Source: Iodobacter violaceini
GTDB taxonomy: Bacteria > Pseudomonadota > Gammaproteobacteria > Burkholderiales > Chitinibacteraceae
Direction of reading: 5' to 3'
NCBI RefSeq assembly: GCF_011601265.1
Contig: NZ_JAAOLX010000006.1
Span: 124,001-188,000 of the forward strand
Length of the DNA stretch: 64,000 bases
Part shown: piece by piece, positions 15,747 through 25,347 of the stretch
How positions within the stretch are numbered: position 1 is the first letter of the stretch
Layout: every line of letters begins with the position of its first letter
Translations under genes and position numbers: made by a program
The notes under the pieces: model-generated
Told to the model about the DNA's origin: nothing
What the model saw: the letters and a program-made list of their open reading frames with translations, nothing else
The model's database searches: none

Positions 15747-17369
15747 GCTCTGCGACGCGACCAGCAACCGCTGCTCTATTATTTGCCGCAGTATTTTTTT
15801 GCTGACTTTGCCCACGCCGGTTTTGGGGAAGGCATCGGCAAACTCGATCCGGTCGGGGATTTTATAAGCGGCGATGCCTAGTTTTCGCAGATAGGCATTC
15901 AGCTCCACTGCACGCAGGCTGGCATCGCGCCGAATCACAAAGGCGCAGCTTTTTTCACCCAGAAAAGCATCCGGCATGGCCACAATCGCCACGTCGGCCA
16001 CGCCCTGATGAGCCAGCAGCAGATGCTCTACTTCTTCAGCAGATATTTTTTCGCCGCCACGGTTAATCTGATCTTTAGCCCGGCCTTCCACCACCAGATA
16101 GCCCTCAGCGGTTTGCCTGACTAAATCACCGGTACGGTAAAAACCATCGGCTGTGAAGCTGCGGGCATTGTGTTCGGCAGCGCGATAATAGCCATGAATG
16201 GTGTAAGGGCCACGCGTCAGCAAATGCCCCACTTCTCCTGCGGGCAAGGGCTGATCTTCATCGTCCACCACGCAGATTTCATCGTCTGGCGAGATCGGCC
16301 TGCCCTGGGTGTGCAAAACCAGCGCATCGCTATCGTCATAGCGCGTGTAATTAACAAGGCCCTCGGCCATGCCAAACACCTGCTGCAAGGTGCAGCCCAG
16401 CTCACGCACCAGGCGTGCAGCCATTTCGCTGTTAAAACGAGCGCCCCCCACCTGCACGACTTTCAGGCTGGATAAATCCGGCTTCAGGCTTGCTGCCGCA
16501 TCCAGCCACACCGGCACCAAAGGCGGCACCAGAGCCGTGACAGAAACACGCTCTGCGGCAATCAGCGGAAAAACATGATCGGGGCTGGAGTTGTTGCTCA
16601 GCACCACGGTGCCGCCCGCATAAAAAACGCCCAGGGAGCCGGGCGAGCTCAGCGCAAAATTATGCCCGGCGGGCAATACGCAGAGATAAACGCTCTCCGG
16701 GCTAAGCTGGCAGATTTCTGCGCTGCCCCGCAGGCTGTAAATATAATCATCGTGGGTGCGCGGAATCAGCTTTGGTGTTCCTGTGCTGCCGCCTGAAAGC
16801 TGAAAGAATGCAACATCTGAAGCCTCTGGCGGTGCAGGCAGTGTGCCGTCAGGCAAATCATGCAAGGCCGTAAATGGCCCGGCATCACCCAGCACCAAAA
16901 CATGCTGCAAGCCTGGCGACACGGCTTTTACTTCACTGGCCAGATTGCGGTAATCAAAGCCGCCATGCTGACCGGCGATGATATAAGCCACGGCTTCGGC
17001 ATGCTGGCAAAAATAGCTGATCTCTAATTTGCGATGCGCTGGCAGTGCAAAGACCGGCAAAGCACCCATCCTGAACAGGGCAAAAATCACCGCAAAAAAC
17101 TCGGCACAATTTGGCAGCTGCACCACCACCCTGTCTTTTGGCCCTATGCCCAGGGCACTAAACCCCCTGGCTAAGCGATCCGCCTCTGCGGCCAGATCAC
17201 GGTAGCGCCAGCGGGTTTGCCCGCTTACTACGGCCAGCCGCTCACCATATTGCTCTGCCCGCTCGTCCAGCAAAGCACTAAAGGTTTGACCACGCCAATA
17301 GCCCTTGCGGCGATATTCCCCGGCCAAAGCTTCTGGCCATGGCGTGCAATGCTTTAAAAAATCACTCAT
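15741..17369 (-). CDS. entE: 2,3-dihydroxybenzoate-AMP ligase (EntE-like)
   Basis: 542 residues, stand-alone aryl-acid adenylating enzyme. Motifs in order: '[33 protein letters not shown]' typical of DhbE/EntE, phosphate loop '[22 protein letters not shown]', '[14 protein letters not shown]', FYRTGDLV, '[21 protein letters not shown]', and the C-terminal lysine in [11 protein letters not shown]. It activates DHB with ATP and loads it onto the EntB carrier. The ATG at 17369 overlaps the entC stop (TGATG); a GTG one codon upstream is also possible. Substrate DHB rather than salicylate is inferred from the partner EntB-type isochorismatase. Confidence 0.95.
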   Translation of the reverse strand: MSDFLKHCTPWPEALAGEYRRKGYWRGQTFSALLDERAEQYGERLAVVSGQTRWRYRDLAAEADRLARGFSALGIGPKDRVVVQLPNCAEFFAVIFALFRMGALPVFALPAHRKLEISYFCQHAEAVAYIIAGQHGGFDYRNLASEVKAVSPGLQHVLVLGDAGPFTALHDLPDGTLPAPPEASDVAFFQLSGGSTGTPKLIPRTHDDYIYSLRGSAEICQLSPESVYLCVLPAGHNFALSSPGSLGVFYAGGTVVLSNNSSPDHVFPLIAAERVSVTALVPPLVPVWLDAAASLKPDLSSLKVVQVGGARFNSEMAARLVRELGCTLQQVFGMAEGLVNYTRYDDSDALVLHTQGRPISPDDEICVVDDEDQPLPAGEVGHLLTRGPYTIHGYYRAAEHNARSFTADGFYRTGDLVRQTAEGYLVVEGRAKDQINRGGEKISAEEVEHLLLAHQGVADVAIVAMPDAFLGEKSCAFVIRRDASLRAVELNAYLRKLGIAAYKIPDRIEFADAFPKTGVGKVSKKILRQIIEQRLLVASQSG

Positions 17370-18565
17370 CACACAGCCCCTGCGTGAACAAGGCCCATGG
17401 CATTCAGCATGGTGCGAAACTTTGCTGACGTTTCTGCCAGCTCACTTTGCGGAGAGGAATCGGCCACGATGCCGGCCCCGGCAAACAGACGCAGCGATTT
17501 ACCCGCAACTTCAGCGCAGCGTATCGTTACAATCCACTCACCATCGCCATTGGCATCGCACCAGCCCAGCATGCCGGTATAAAAGCCGCGATCAAACGGC
17601 TCGATCTGTGCAATTAAATCCCGGGCATTCTGATTGGGGTGGCCGCACACGGCGGGCGTAGGATGCAGGGCTGAAGCCAGCATCAGCGATGTGGTTTCTT
17701 CATCAATCAGCTCACCGCTGATTTCTGTGGATAAGTGCCACATGGTTTCGGTATGCATTAAGACCGGCTGCTCCGGCACATTCAGCGTGCGGCAAAATGG
17801 CCGCAAACCGGCCGCAACGGCATTCACCACAACCGCATGCTCGTGTAAATCTTTTGCCGACTGAAGCAGCGCTTCGCCGCGCTCGCGATCAATTTTAGGA
17901 TCAGGGCTGCGGGCGGCCGAGCCTGCCAGCGGATTAGAAAACACCTGGCTGCCTTTTTTACGCAGCAAAAGCTCGGGACTGGCCCCGATCAAAATACGTG
18001 GCGGAGCTTCTGCCTGCCCGGAAAGATTCACAGCAAAGGTATAGCCATGGGCATTACGCTGAGCCAGCGTGACCAGTAATTTGGGGATATCCACTGCTTG
18101 CTCAGCAGCCAGATCCAATGCGCGCGCCAGCACCACTTTGTCTAAATCTTTATTCTGTAAATGCTGTACGGCCAGCGCTACACCATCGGCATAAGCTTGC
18201 GGTTCTGGCAGGGGTGTGATGGAGCAAGGCACGGCCTGCGGCTTAGGCTGGGCAAGACTTTGCGGTAAAGGACCTGCCCGCAGTACGCTGCGGGGGATGC
18301 TCAGGCAGGCAGATTTTCTGCCATCAAAAGGAATCGCCCCCACCACCACCGGATCAAGATGCCCTGTGGCTTTGGCCTGCTTCAGTGCAAGGGCTACAGC
18401 CTGATTAAGTGCATCTAAACTATTGGCCGCGGGAACCGTGGCATAGTGGCCCTGAGCCAGCAACGTTTGCCTGGAGCTGGCAAAAAACATCGCTGAATCT
18501 GTTTGATAACCCGACAGCAAATATTGAGCCTGTGTACGCAATTCGCCACGGAATAGATCATTCAT
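17369..18565 (-). CDS. entC: Isochorismate synthase (EntC-like)
   Basis: 398 residues, close to EntC (391). It carries the chorismate-binding fold motifs '[11 protein letters not shown]', '[30 protein letters not shown]', '[21 protein letters not shown]', '[17 protein letters not shown]' and '[30 protein letters not shown]'. It converts chorismate to isochorismate, the first committed step to DHB. AGGAG eight bases before the ATG supports the start. First gene of the entCEB operon, preceded by a ~200-base leader and a strong Fur box. Confidence 0.95.
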   Translation of the reverse strand: MNDLFRGELRTQAQYLLSGYQTDSAMFFASSRQTLLAQGHYATVPAANSLDALNQAVALALKQAKATGHLDPVVVGAIPFDGRKSACLSIPRSVLRAGPLPQSLAQPKPQAVPCSITPLPEPQAYADGVALAVQHLQNKDLDKVVLARALDLAAEQAVDIPKLLVTLAQRNAHGYTFAVNLSGQAEAPPRILIGASPELLLRKKGSQVFSNPLAGSAARSPDPKIDRERGEALLQSAKDLHEHAVVVNAVAAGLRPFCRTLNVPEQPVLMHTETMWHLSTEISGELIDEETTSLMLASALHPTPAVCGHPNQNARDLIAQIEPFDRGFYTGMLGWCDANGDGEWIVTIRCAEVAGKSLRLFAGAGIVADSSPQSELAETSAKFRTMLNAMGLVHAGAV

Positions 18566-18764
18566 CAGATGAGCTCCTCTTTATAAAAGTGGAATAGGCA
18601 AAGTTAAATAAAGCCAGCCGCAGCCGCCCTGAGTGGCAGGCACTGACGCCAGCTGATCCCCATCCGCCAAAATCACTCCCCGCAGCTGCAAGCACGGAAA
18701 AGCAAGCTTGAACAAGGCCAGTGCCAGGCTCACAGCTTACTTTTGATGAATATAACTCTTAAAC

Positions 18765-18783
18765 GATAATGAGAATGGGTATC
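18765..18783 (-). promoter_or_regulatory. Fur box upstream of entC
   Basis: GATAATGAGAATGGGTATC matches the 19-base Fur consensus at 15 positions. It lies 200 bases upstream of the entC start and should repress entCEB when iron is plentiful. The gene on its other side runs away from it and ends in its own terminator, so entC is the only obvious target. Confidence 0.82.
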
Positions 18784-18888
18784 GTTACTAAAGTATGCCA
18801 CGCTCAATCAAAATTGCACAAGATTAATGTAAGGGCACAATCAGCAAACAGGAGAAAAAGTGGGGAATAATGAGAAGTAACAGACGAA

Positions 18889-18920
18889 AAAAAGCTGGCC
18901 CCAAATTAGAGCCAGCTTTT
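18889..18920 (-). terminator. Rho-independent terminator of the TrpXYZ-type ABC operon
   Basis: AAAAAGCTGGC (18889-18899) pairs with GCCAGCTTTT (18911-18920). Read on the minus strand the hairpin is followed by a T-rich tract and sits just after the ATPase gene. The remainder of 18566-18934 holds the entC leader and Fur box only. Confidence 0.85.
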
Positions 18921-18934
18921 TAAAAAACAATCAA

Positions 18935-19729
18935 TCAGCCTAAGAGCAGCGCATCGTCGTCGATTTTCTCGCCACGGTTTTTTTCAAACATGGCCAGCAA
19001 ATCGCCCACTTCCATGGTGTGGCGCTTATCTCCTGCCACATCCAGCACCACCTGCCCCTGATGCAGCATGACGGTGCGATGGCCGTGATCCAGCGCCTGG
19101 CGCATGGAGTGCGTTACCATCAGCGCGGTTAAGTTGTTTTCTTTAACAATGCGATCGGTCAGCTGCAACACAAAAGCCGCAGTTTTAGGATCCAGCGCTG
19201 CGGTGTGCTCATCCAGCAGCAGCAAACGCGATGGCTGCAAAGAAGCCATTAACAGGCTGACCGCCTGCCTTTGCCCGCCGGAGAGCAAATCCATCCTGTC
19301 GCCAAGACGGTTTTCCAGCCCCAGCTCTAAGGTAGCCAGCTTGTCGCGGAAAATGGCCCGCTGCTCGTTTTTAACCGCCCGGCCAAAGCCGCGCTTTTTA
19401 CCGCGCTGCCAGGCCAAAGCCATGTTTTCTTCGATGCTCAGCCCTTCACAGGTGCCAGCCATCGGGTCCTGAAACACCCTGGCCACCATGCCAGCGCGCT
19501 GCCATGCAGAAAGCCGGGTCACATCCTGCCCGTCGATATGAATGCTGCCGCTGTCCATTTGCAGATCGCCGGAAATCGCATTTAGAAAAGTCGATTTGCC
19601 CGCGCCATTGCTGCCGATCACGGTAATAAACTGGCCGGATTCAATGGTGAGCGATAAACCCTTTAAAACCAGATTTTCAATCGGTGTGCCGGGGTTAAAG
19701 GTCTTATATAAATCACGGACTTCCATCAT
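18935..19729 (-). CDS. ABC transporter ATPase (TrpZ-type, partner of an ABC_sub_bind protein)
   Basis: 264 residues. Walker A is GSNGAGKST, signature LSGGQRQAV, Walker B 'RLLLLDEHTAALDP'; the DEHTAALD variant in place of DEPT is usual for ATPases that partner PF04392-type binding proteins. It starts four bases inside the permease gene (ATGA overlap) and ends before a terminator. It should drive uptake of an amino acid or related small molecule. The family includes TrpXYZ aromatic amino-acid importers, but the substrate cannot be read from sequence. Confidence 0.88.
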   Translation of the reverse strand: MMEVRDLYKTFNPGTPIENLVLKGLSLTIESGQFITVIGSNGAGKSTFLNAISGDLQMDSGSIHIDGQDVTRLSAWQRAGMVARVFQDPMAGTCEGLSIEENMALAWQRGKKRGFGRAVKNEQRAIFRDKLATLELGLENRLGDRMDLLSGGQRQAVSLLMASLQPSRLLLLDEHTAALDPKTAAFVLQLTDRIVKENNLTALMVTHSMRQALDHGHRTVMLHQGQVVLDVAGDKRHTMEVGDLLAMFEKNRGEKIDDDALLLG

Positions 19730-20625
19730 GACCGTTTCCCCTTTTTACGAAACACCCTGGCTTTAACTTTAGGCAGCACCAGGGCAAAGCCCACCAGCAC
19801 GGCGGTAATTAAGTTTAAATCCTGTGCCTTCAGGCCAATAAAATCAGCATTCAGCGCCAGAGCAATCAGCAGGCGGTAAAGCAAAGCGCCCAGCACGGTA
19901 GCCAGCGTAATCACCCACAAATTACGCGATGGTAAGAGTGTTTCGCCAATAATCACCGCAGCAAGGCCCACCACAATCGTGCCCACCCCCATCGATACAT
20001 CTGCCCCGCCCTGCGTTTGCACATAGAGCGCACCAGCAAAGGCAATCAGCGCGTTAGAGAGCGCCATCCCAATCAGAATCATCCGATCTGTTGCTATGCC
20101 CTGCGCCCGCGCCATACGGGGGTTGGCCCCGGTGGCCCGCATCGCCAGCCCGGCCTGCGAAGCAAAAAAGAAATCCATACCCAGCTTGGCCAGCACAATA
20201 ATCACCGCCAGCACTGCGGGTTGCACCAGCCAGCCTCTTTCCAGCTGTTCGCCAATAAATGGAGTAAATACAGATGGAGCGCCAATCAGCGGCAGATTCG
20301 GCGCGCCCATAATGCGCAAATTGACCGAATAAAGGCCAATCATCACCAGAATACTGGCCAGCAGCTGCAAGATATTCAGCCGCACATTCAGCCATGCCGT
20401 CAGCCAGCCCGAAGCGGCCCCGGCCAGCACCGCCATGGCACAGGCAAACCAGGGATCATGCCCGCCGGAAATTAAAGTGGCCGCCACCGCTCCGCCAAGG
20501 GGAAAGCTGCCATCGGCAGTTAAATCAGGGAAATTAAGCAGGCGAAAAGAAATCAGCACCCCAAGCGCCACCAGCGCAAAGATCAAACCAATTTCCAATG
20601 CGCCCATCAGGGCAATGGGAGTCAT
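19726..20625 (-). CDS. ABC transporter permease (TrpY-type, BPD_transp_2 family)
   Basis: 299 residues with eight or so hydrophobic helices. Conserved blocks are 'ALVALGVLISFRLLNFPDLTADGSFPLGGAV' near the N-terminus, 'GANPRMARAQGIATDRMILIGMALSNALIAFAGALYVQ' and 'GVGTIVVGLAAVIIGETLLPSRN', typical of the LivH-like permeases working with PF04392 binding proteins. It forms the inner-membrane channel of this importer. It lies between the binding-protein gene (168 bases upstream, with a large inverted repeat in the gap) and the ATPase gene (overlapping). Substrate unknown. Confidence 0.88.
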   Translation of the reverse strand: MTPIALMGALEIGLIFALVALGVLISFRLLNFPDLTADGSFPLGGAVAATLISGGHDPWFACAMAVLAGAASGWLTAWLNVRLNILQLLASILVMIGLYSVNLRIMGAPNLPLIGAPSVFTPFIGEQLERGWLVQPAVLAVIIVLAKLGMDFFFASQAGLAMRATGANPRMARAQGIATDRMILIGMALSNALIAFAGALYVQTQGGADVSMGVGTIVVGLAAVIIGETLLPSRNLWVITLATVLGALLYRLLIALALNADFIGLKAQDLNLITAVLVGFALVLPKVKARVFRKKGKRS

Positions 20626-20660
20626 AAGTATTCCAGGGGGTGAATATCAAAAACATTCGC

Positions 20661-20773
20661 AAAAGGTCTGCAGACACGGAAATAAATGAGAACACAGAGG
20701 AAAATAAAGTTTTGGCCTTGTCTTTCTCTGTGTGCTTCGTACCCTCTGAATATTCTGTGTCTGCAGACCTTTT
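20661..20773. repeat. Long inverted repeat between binding-protein and permease genes
   Basis: AAAAGGTCTGCAGACAC (20661-20677) has a perfect 17-base inverted copy at 20757-20773, 79 bases apart. Inside it ACACAGAG (20692-20699) pairs with CTCTGTGT (20726-20733). It could fold into one large cruciform or mRNA hairpin. The CACAGAG-rich interior resembles simple interspersed repeats seen in other bacteria. It may protect the 3' end of the binding-protein mRNA. Confidence 0.75.
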
Positions 20774-20793
20774 TTTGATTAATACAGAAGGGC

Positions 20794-21756
20794 TTACTTC
20801 ACCACTTCTTTAGCTTCTTTTAGCAGTGCAGCAGACAGCGTTACGCCTTGTTTCCTGGCTGCACCGGCATTCACCATCAGCTCTTGCTTAGCGCCCACTT
20901 CAGGCGCGATATCACCTGCTTTTTCGCCTTTCAGAATACGCACCACCATCTTGCCGGTTTGGCGGCCCAGGTCGTAGTAACTCATGCCCATGGCTGCAAT
21001 TGCGCCGCGTTTCACCAGGCTGGCATCACCCGAGATCAAAGGAATCTGCGCTTGTTGTGCCACACCCACTAATGATTCGTAGCTGGACACCACGTTATTG
21101 TCGGTATTGGTGTAAATCGCATCCACCTTACCCACTAAGCTTTTAGCTGCAGTCGAGATATCCACCGTGCGTGCTGCCGGTGCTTCTACCAGCGTCATGC
21201 CACGTTTAGCCAATTCGGTTTTTAATTCTTTAGCCACGATCGTGGAATTCACTTCACCCGGGCTATACACCATGCCGATACGCTTGGCCGTGGGTTTTAC
21301 TTTAAGGATTAAATCAATTTGCGGGGATAACTGCAGCATATCGGATACGCCGGTTACATTATCGTTGCCTGTTTTCCAGCTTTTCACCAGCTTAGCCGCC
21401 ACCGGATCGGTTACCGCCGTAAACACCACCGGAATTGTGCGCGTTGCAGCCACCACGGCCTGCGCGCTTGGTGTGGCAATCGCCACGATCACATCGGGCT
21501 GATCACCCACAAACTTGCGTGCAATTTGCGCAGCAGTGGCGGTATTGCCCTGTGCACTTTGAAATTGATACTTAATTTGCTTACCCGGCTCAAAACCTGC
21601 TGCTTTTAATTCGTCTTCTACCCCTTTACGCGCAGCATCGAGCGCAGGGTGATCAACAATCGCGGTTACAGCCACCGATTTCATTTCTGCAGCGCCCGCT
21701 GTACATGACAAACTAACAAGTGCGGCCAAAAGAGCAGGTTTAAATAATTTAAGCAT
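20794..21756 (-). CDS. ABC transporter solute-binding protein (PF04392, TrpX-like)
   Basis: 320 residues with a cleavable signal peptide (MLKLFKPALLAALVSLSCTAGAAE). The mature part shows the ABC_sub_bind pattern: 'VAVTAIVDHPALDAARKGVEDELKAAGF', 'DVIVAIATPSAQAVVAAT', 'IPVVFTAVTDPVAAKLV', 'VTGVSDM', 'DAIYTNTDNNVVSSYE', 'GAIAAMGMSYYDLGRQTGKMVVRILKGE'. It captures the substrate in the periplasm for the downstream permease and ATPase. First gene of the operon. In other bacteria this family handles aromatic amino acids or unknown ligands, so no substrate is assigned. Confidence 0.9.
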   Translation of the reverse strand: MLKLFKPALLAALVSLSCTAGAAEMKSVAVTAIVDHPALDAARKGVEDELKAAGFEPGKQIKYQFQSAQGNTATAAQIARKFVGDQPDVIVAIATPSAQAVVAATRTIPVVFTAVTDPVAAKLVKSWKTGNDNVTGVSDMLQLSPQIDLILKVKPTAKRIGMVYSPGEVNSTIVAKELKTELAKRGMTLVEAPAARTVDISTAAKSLVGKVDAIYTNTDNNVVSSYESLVGVAQQAQIPLISGDASLVKRGAIAAMGMSYYDLGRQTGKMVVRILKGEKAGDIAPEVGAKQELMVNAGAARKQGVTLSAALLKEAKEVVK

Positions 21757-22047
21757 CTGACAAATCCTTATTTCAAAGTGATTTTGAAGCTTTGAGGGAA
21801 AGAAGATCGCGACTTTTTAATGGAATAGATAAGCTGATTCGCCCACCTTAAACAATCGTTTTATTTTTTCAATTAAATGACAAGCAAATAGCCGGAACCC
21901 GGCTTTAGCCTGCAAATCATCCTGAATAAAATACCGGCAGGATAAAGGCAATAAAGGATCGTTGCGTCAAAGATAATAGAGGGAAGTCTGCACAAGATAC
22001 AAAACGGGGATATCCCTAATAGAGGGTGTTATCTCTGATATAAATTC

Positions 22048-22091
22048 ATATACACAGAGGCAAAACAAGCTGTGGATAACTTTGTGGGTAA
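22048..22091. promoter_or_regulatory. Cluster of three DnaA-box-like sequences
   Basis: ATATACACA (22048-22056) is one base from the R2-type box; TGTGGATAA (22071-22079) is a perfect consensus box in reverse orientation; TGTGGGTAA (22083-22091) has one mismatch. Three boxes in 44 bases could titrate or respond to DnaA. No dnaA, dnaN, rpmH or gyrB is nearby, so this is not an obvious oriC. Confidence 0.5.
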
Positions 22092-22497
22092 GATATCAAT
22101 TCACCCCTGATTAAGGGGATTTAAATCAATAAATCTGCTGAGTAAAACAGGCGTAAAACAGGGCAAGACCCAAGCCAGATACCACTTGACGGGCAATAAG
22201 AAGAAGAGAAACCGTGTTTAAAAAAACCAGCCCTAAGCACAGCGAAGCCTGTGTGTAAAGCCCTGATACGCGCATTGATATGCCGCAAAAAAACAGCACT
22301 TAATGTGCCTGCAGCAGTACAAGATTTAATAAGTTATAAAGAATTATCAGGTCATGCAGAAAGTTGCCTATCAGCCTAGTTCACAAAAATGACATTTTCC
22401 AGCCATATTTATACAGAATAAGCTTGTAAGCTGAGGAACGGTAAAATGCCTTTTCTGCCGCTGTTTCCTGCCTGATTCAGTTGATTTTCAAAAAAAC

Positions 22498-22529
22498 AAA
22501 GGCAGAAAACCTTACGATTTTCTGCCTTT
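22498..22529 (-). terminator. Rho-independent terminator of hslU
   Basis: AAAGGCAGAAAA (22498-22509) pairs perfectly with TTTTCTGCCTTT (22518-22529) around an eight-base loop, about 75 bases after the hslU stop on the minus strand. Confidence 0.85.
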
Positions 22530-22602
22530 ATTTTCAGAGCATTAGCCGGGATCAGCTGCAGGCTGACAGTGGATAACTATTAATCCTTACACCGCACTAA
22601 GA

Positions 22603-23898
22603 TTAAAGCACGTAGCGCGCCAAATCTTCATCCGCTGCAACACCACCTAATTTGCTGCTCACAAAATCTGCATCCACCACAATCTTGCCGCTTTTTGCAT
22701 CAAAGGAGATTTCCTCCAGCAAGCGCTCCATCACGGTGTATAAACGACGCGCGCCGATATTCTCAGTGCTTTCATTCACCTGCCAGGCAATTTCGGCCAT
22801 GCGCTTCACGCCTGCATCAGTGAAATCCAGTTCTACGCCTTCTGTGGCAAGCAAGGCTTGATATTGCTTCACAAGGCAGGCATCGGTGCCAGTAAGAATG
22901 CTGGCAAAATCCCCCACGGTCAGCGAATTAAGCTCTACCCGAATCGGGAAGCGCCCTTGCAGCTCAGGAATTAAATCTGAAGGCTTGGCTAAGTGGAATG
23001 CACCGCTGGCAATAAACAGAATATGGTCGGTTTTAACCATGCCATATTTAGTAGTGACCGTTGTGCCCTCCACCAGCGGCAGTAAATCACGCTGCACGCC
23101 CTGGCGGCTGACTTCACCGCTGCCCGCTTCTGCCCGGCTGGTGACCTTGTCTATCTCATCAATAAACACAATGCCGTTTTGCTCAACCGCTTGCAGCGCT
23201 TCGGTTTTAGCATCTTCTTCATTAACCAGCTTGCCCGCTTCTTCCTCGGTTAAAAGCTTCATCGCCTCAGCCACTTTCAGCTTTTGCGATTTCTTTTTAT
23301 CTGAGAACGCGCCTTTAAACATTTGCTGAATCTGGCTGGAGAAGTCTTCCATTCCCGGCGGGCTCATCACCTCCATCGTTGGCACTGCGGCTGCCACTTC
23401 GATTTCAATTTCTTTATCGTCAAACTTGCCTTCACGCAGCATCTTGCGGAATTTCTGACGGGTATCCGATTCATCGTTGCCACCTGGCGGCAGGAGCACA
23501 TCTAAAACACGATCTTCAGCAGCATCGGCAGCACGATGGCGATTGCGGCTGATGGCTTTATCCCGCACCTGCTTGACGGCAACCTCAACCAGATCACGAA
23601 TAATGCTGTCTACATCTTTACCGACATAACCCACTTCGGTGAATTTAGTCGCCTCTACCTTAATGAAGGGTGCGTCAGATAATTTGGCCAGACGGCGGGC
23701 AATTTCAGTTTTACCCACGCCAGTTGGCCCAATCATCAAAATATTCTTAGGTGTGATTTCACTGCGCAGGGGCTCTGCCACCTGCTGCCTGCGCCAACGA
23801 TTACGCAGCGCAATCGCTACCGATTTCTTGGCGGCAGCCTGGCCAACAATATGCTTATCCAGCTCGTGAACGATTTCCTGCGGAGTCATTTGGCTCAT
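22603..23898 (-). CDS. hslU: ATP-dependent protease ATPase subunit HslU
   Basis: 431 residues (E. coli 443). AAA+ unfoldase with N-terminal '[34 protein letters not shown]', Walker [10 protein letters not shown], the pore motif GYVGKD, Walker B '[12 protein letters not shown]', and C-terminal '[21 protein letters not shown]' with the terminal LARYVL that docks into HslV. It unfolds substrates for the HslV peptidase. hslV normally lies directly upstream, but the upstream neighbour here is a divergent response regulator and no hslV-like frame is present. Confidence 0.96.
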   Translation of the reverse strand: MSQMTPQEIVHELDKHIVGQAAAKKSVAIALRNRWRRQQVAEPLRSEITPKNILMIGPTGVGKTEIARRLAKLSDAPFIKVEATKFTEVGYVGKDVDSIIRDLVEVAVKQVRDKAISRNRHRAADAAEDRVLDVLLPPGGNDESDTRQKFRKMLREGKFDDKEIEIEVAAAVPTMEVMSPPGMEDFSSQIQQMFKGAFSDKKKSQKLKVAEAMKLLTEEEAGKLVNEEDAKTEALQAVEQNGIVFIDEIDKVTSRAEAGSGEVSRQGVQRDLLPLVEGTTVTTKYGMVKTDHILFIASGAFHLAKPSDLIPELQGRFPIRVELNSLTVGDFASILTGTDACLVKQYQALLATEGVELDFTDAGVKRMAEIAWQVNESTENIGARRLYTVMERLLEEISFDAKSGKIVVDADFVSSKLGGVAADEDLARYVL

Positions 23899-24091
23899 GA
23901 TTAATCCTTAACAAAATATATCCAGCAGATGGCGGCGCACAGAATAAATTTAAAGTCTGAGCAACAGATATTTCATCTTTTCACGGCTTTATTACGTTCT
24001 AAGATAAATGCATGGAAGATTTACAAAATAATGCTCACACACACAGATAAGTTCTACACTAGCTATATACGGGCCTTACACAGAGAGAAAT

Positions 24092-25090
24092 ATGAGTAAT
24101 AGCGCGGATGAAGATTGGCTGGACGAAGACAGCAGCGATGAATCAAACAGCCATCAGCATGATTGCTGGACGATTCTGGTTGTAGATGATGAACCTGATA
24201 TTCATCATGTCACAAGGCTGGCGCTCGCTAATATCGAATTTTTAGGCAAGCGCCTGGAAATTTTATCCTGCTACTCGGGGGCGGAAAGCCTTGCGCTGCT
24301 CAGCACCCGCCACGATATCGCCCTGGTATTACTTGATGTGGTGATGGAGCAGGAAGATTCCGGCCTGCAAGTGGCCCATGCCATTCGCGAAACGCTGGGC
24401 AATCATCAGATTCGTATTATTTTGCGCACTGGCCAGCCCGGCGTTGCACCAGAGCGGCGGGTGATTGAAAGCTACGATATTAATGATTACAAAGCCAAAA
24501 CCGAGCTGACCCGCGATAAACTTTATACCGCCATTCTGGGTACTTTGCGCTCGTATAAAGACATTATGCTGCTTGAGCATCAGCGCCAGATGCTCGCAGC
24601 CAACCGCCGTGGCTTAATTAAAGTCATTGAAGCTTCAGCAAGCATTTTTAAACAACAATCTATTCAGCAATTTGCTCAGGGCGTACTGGAGCAACTGCAA
24701 TCCCTGCTCTTTTTTGAACAAGAAGCGCTTTATATCATTGTGCAGGGAGGCATAGCAGCGCTCTCACAAGACGGGGCCATTCAAGTTATGTATGCCACCG
24801 GTGGCTATGAGCCGCTTTGTGGCAGACCACTGGAGCTGAATGAGCGGCTGCGCTTTGATGAATCCATCAAAAAAGCCATGCAGGAAGAAAAAAGCATTTA
24901 CGCTGCAGATCACTTTATCGGTTTTTTCCATACCGAGCGTGGCCCTGTCAATTTGCTGATCATTGACGGGCCAGTGGCTTTATCCAACCCGGATAAAGAG
25001 TTGATAGAGCTGTTTTGCCGCAATGTCAGCATCGCATTTGAAAACCTGATGATGAATAAAGAAATTCAATCGCTGCGCGATGTTGAATAA
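24092..25090 (+). CDS. Response regulator with DUF3369 output domain
   Basis: 332 residues. Residues ~25-150 form a receiver domain ('TILVVDDEPDIHHVTRLAL', phospho-acceptor Asp in LVLLDVVMEQED, 'IRIILRTGQPGVAPE', switch region 'INDYKAKTELT'). Residues ~165-330 match the DUF3369 pattern ('IKVIEASASIFKQQSIQQFAQGVLEQLQSLLF', 'FIGFFHTERGPVNLLII', 'FCRNVSIAFENL'), a GAF-like output module. In related proteins this architecture is followed by GGDEF/EAL or HD-GYP domains; here it stands alone. No sensor kinase is adjacent and no DNA-binding domain is seen, so it probably acts through protein contacts. Confidence 0.85.
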   Translation: MSNSADEDWLDEDSSDESNSHQHDCWTILVVDDEPDIHHVTRLALANIEFLGKRLEILSCYSGAESLALLSTRHDIALVLLDVVMEQEDSGLQVAHAIRETLGNHQIRIILRTGQPGVAPERRVIESYDINDYKAKTELTRDKLYTAILGTLRSYKDIMLLEHQRQMLAANRRGLIKVIEASASIFKQQSIQQFAQGVLEQLQSLLFFEQEALYIIVQGGIAALSQDGAIQVMYATGGYEPLCGRPLELNERLRFDESIKKAMQEEKSIYAADHFIGFFHTERGPVNLLIIDGPVALSNPDKELIELFCRNVSIAFENLMMNKEIQSLRDVE

Positions 25091-25347
25091 AACGCTGAGA
25101 AAATACGCTGAATGAATCAGGCATCCTTAGGCTGCTTGCCTTGCATCACCGGCACAGGCCAGCGGACTAAGCATATTTAAACCCTCACAGGGGATAACAC
25201 GGCCTCCTCCCCGGCTTTTGCAGCTAAGCCACATTGGAGTACCCACGTAAATCTGCCTGATTTTCAGCGTGTCTCATCTTCAAAGCCCCAATTTACCGTT
25301 TTCAACGGTAGAATCATCCATTCCCTCTCACCAACCCGTAGCATGCT

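Larger units (their letters stand above)
21757..22602. other. 846-base non-coding region with a DnaA-box cluster
   Basis: No convincing open reading frame. It contains the upstream region of the binding-protein gene, three DnaA-box-like sequences at 22048-22091, a further TTATCCACT-type box near 22572, and the hslU terminator. The rest is A+T-rich without structure I can name. Confidence 0.7.

Noticed and set aside
22048-22580. Chromosomal replication origin
   Set aside because: DnaA boxes are few, and no dnaA, dnaN, gyrB, parAB or rpmH neighbours are present.
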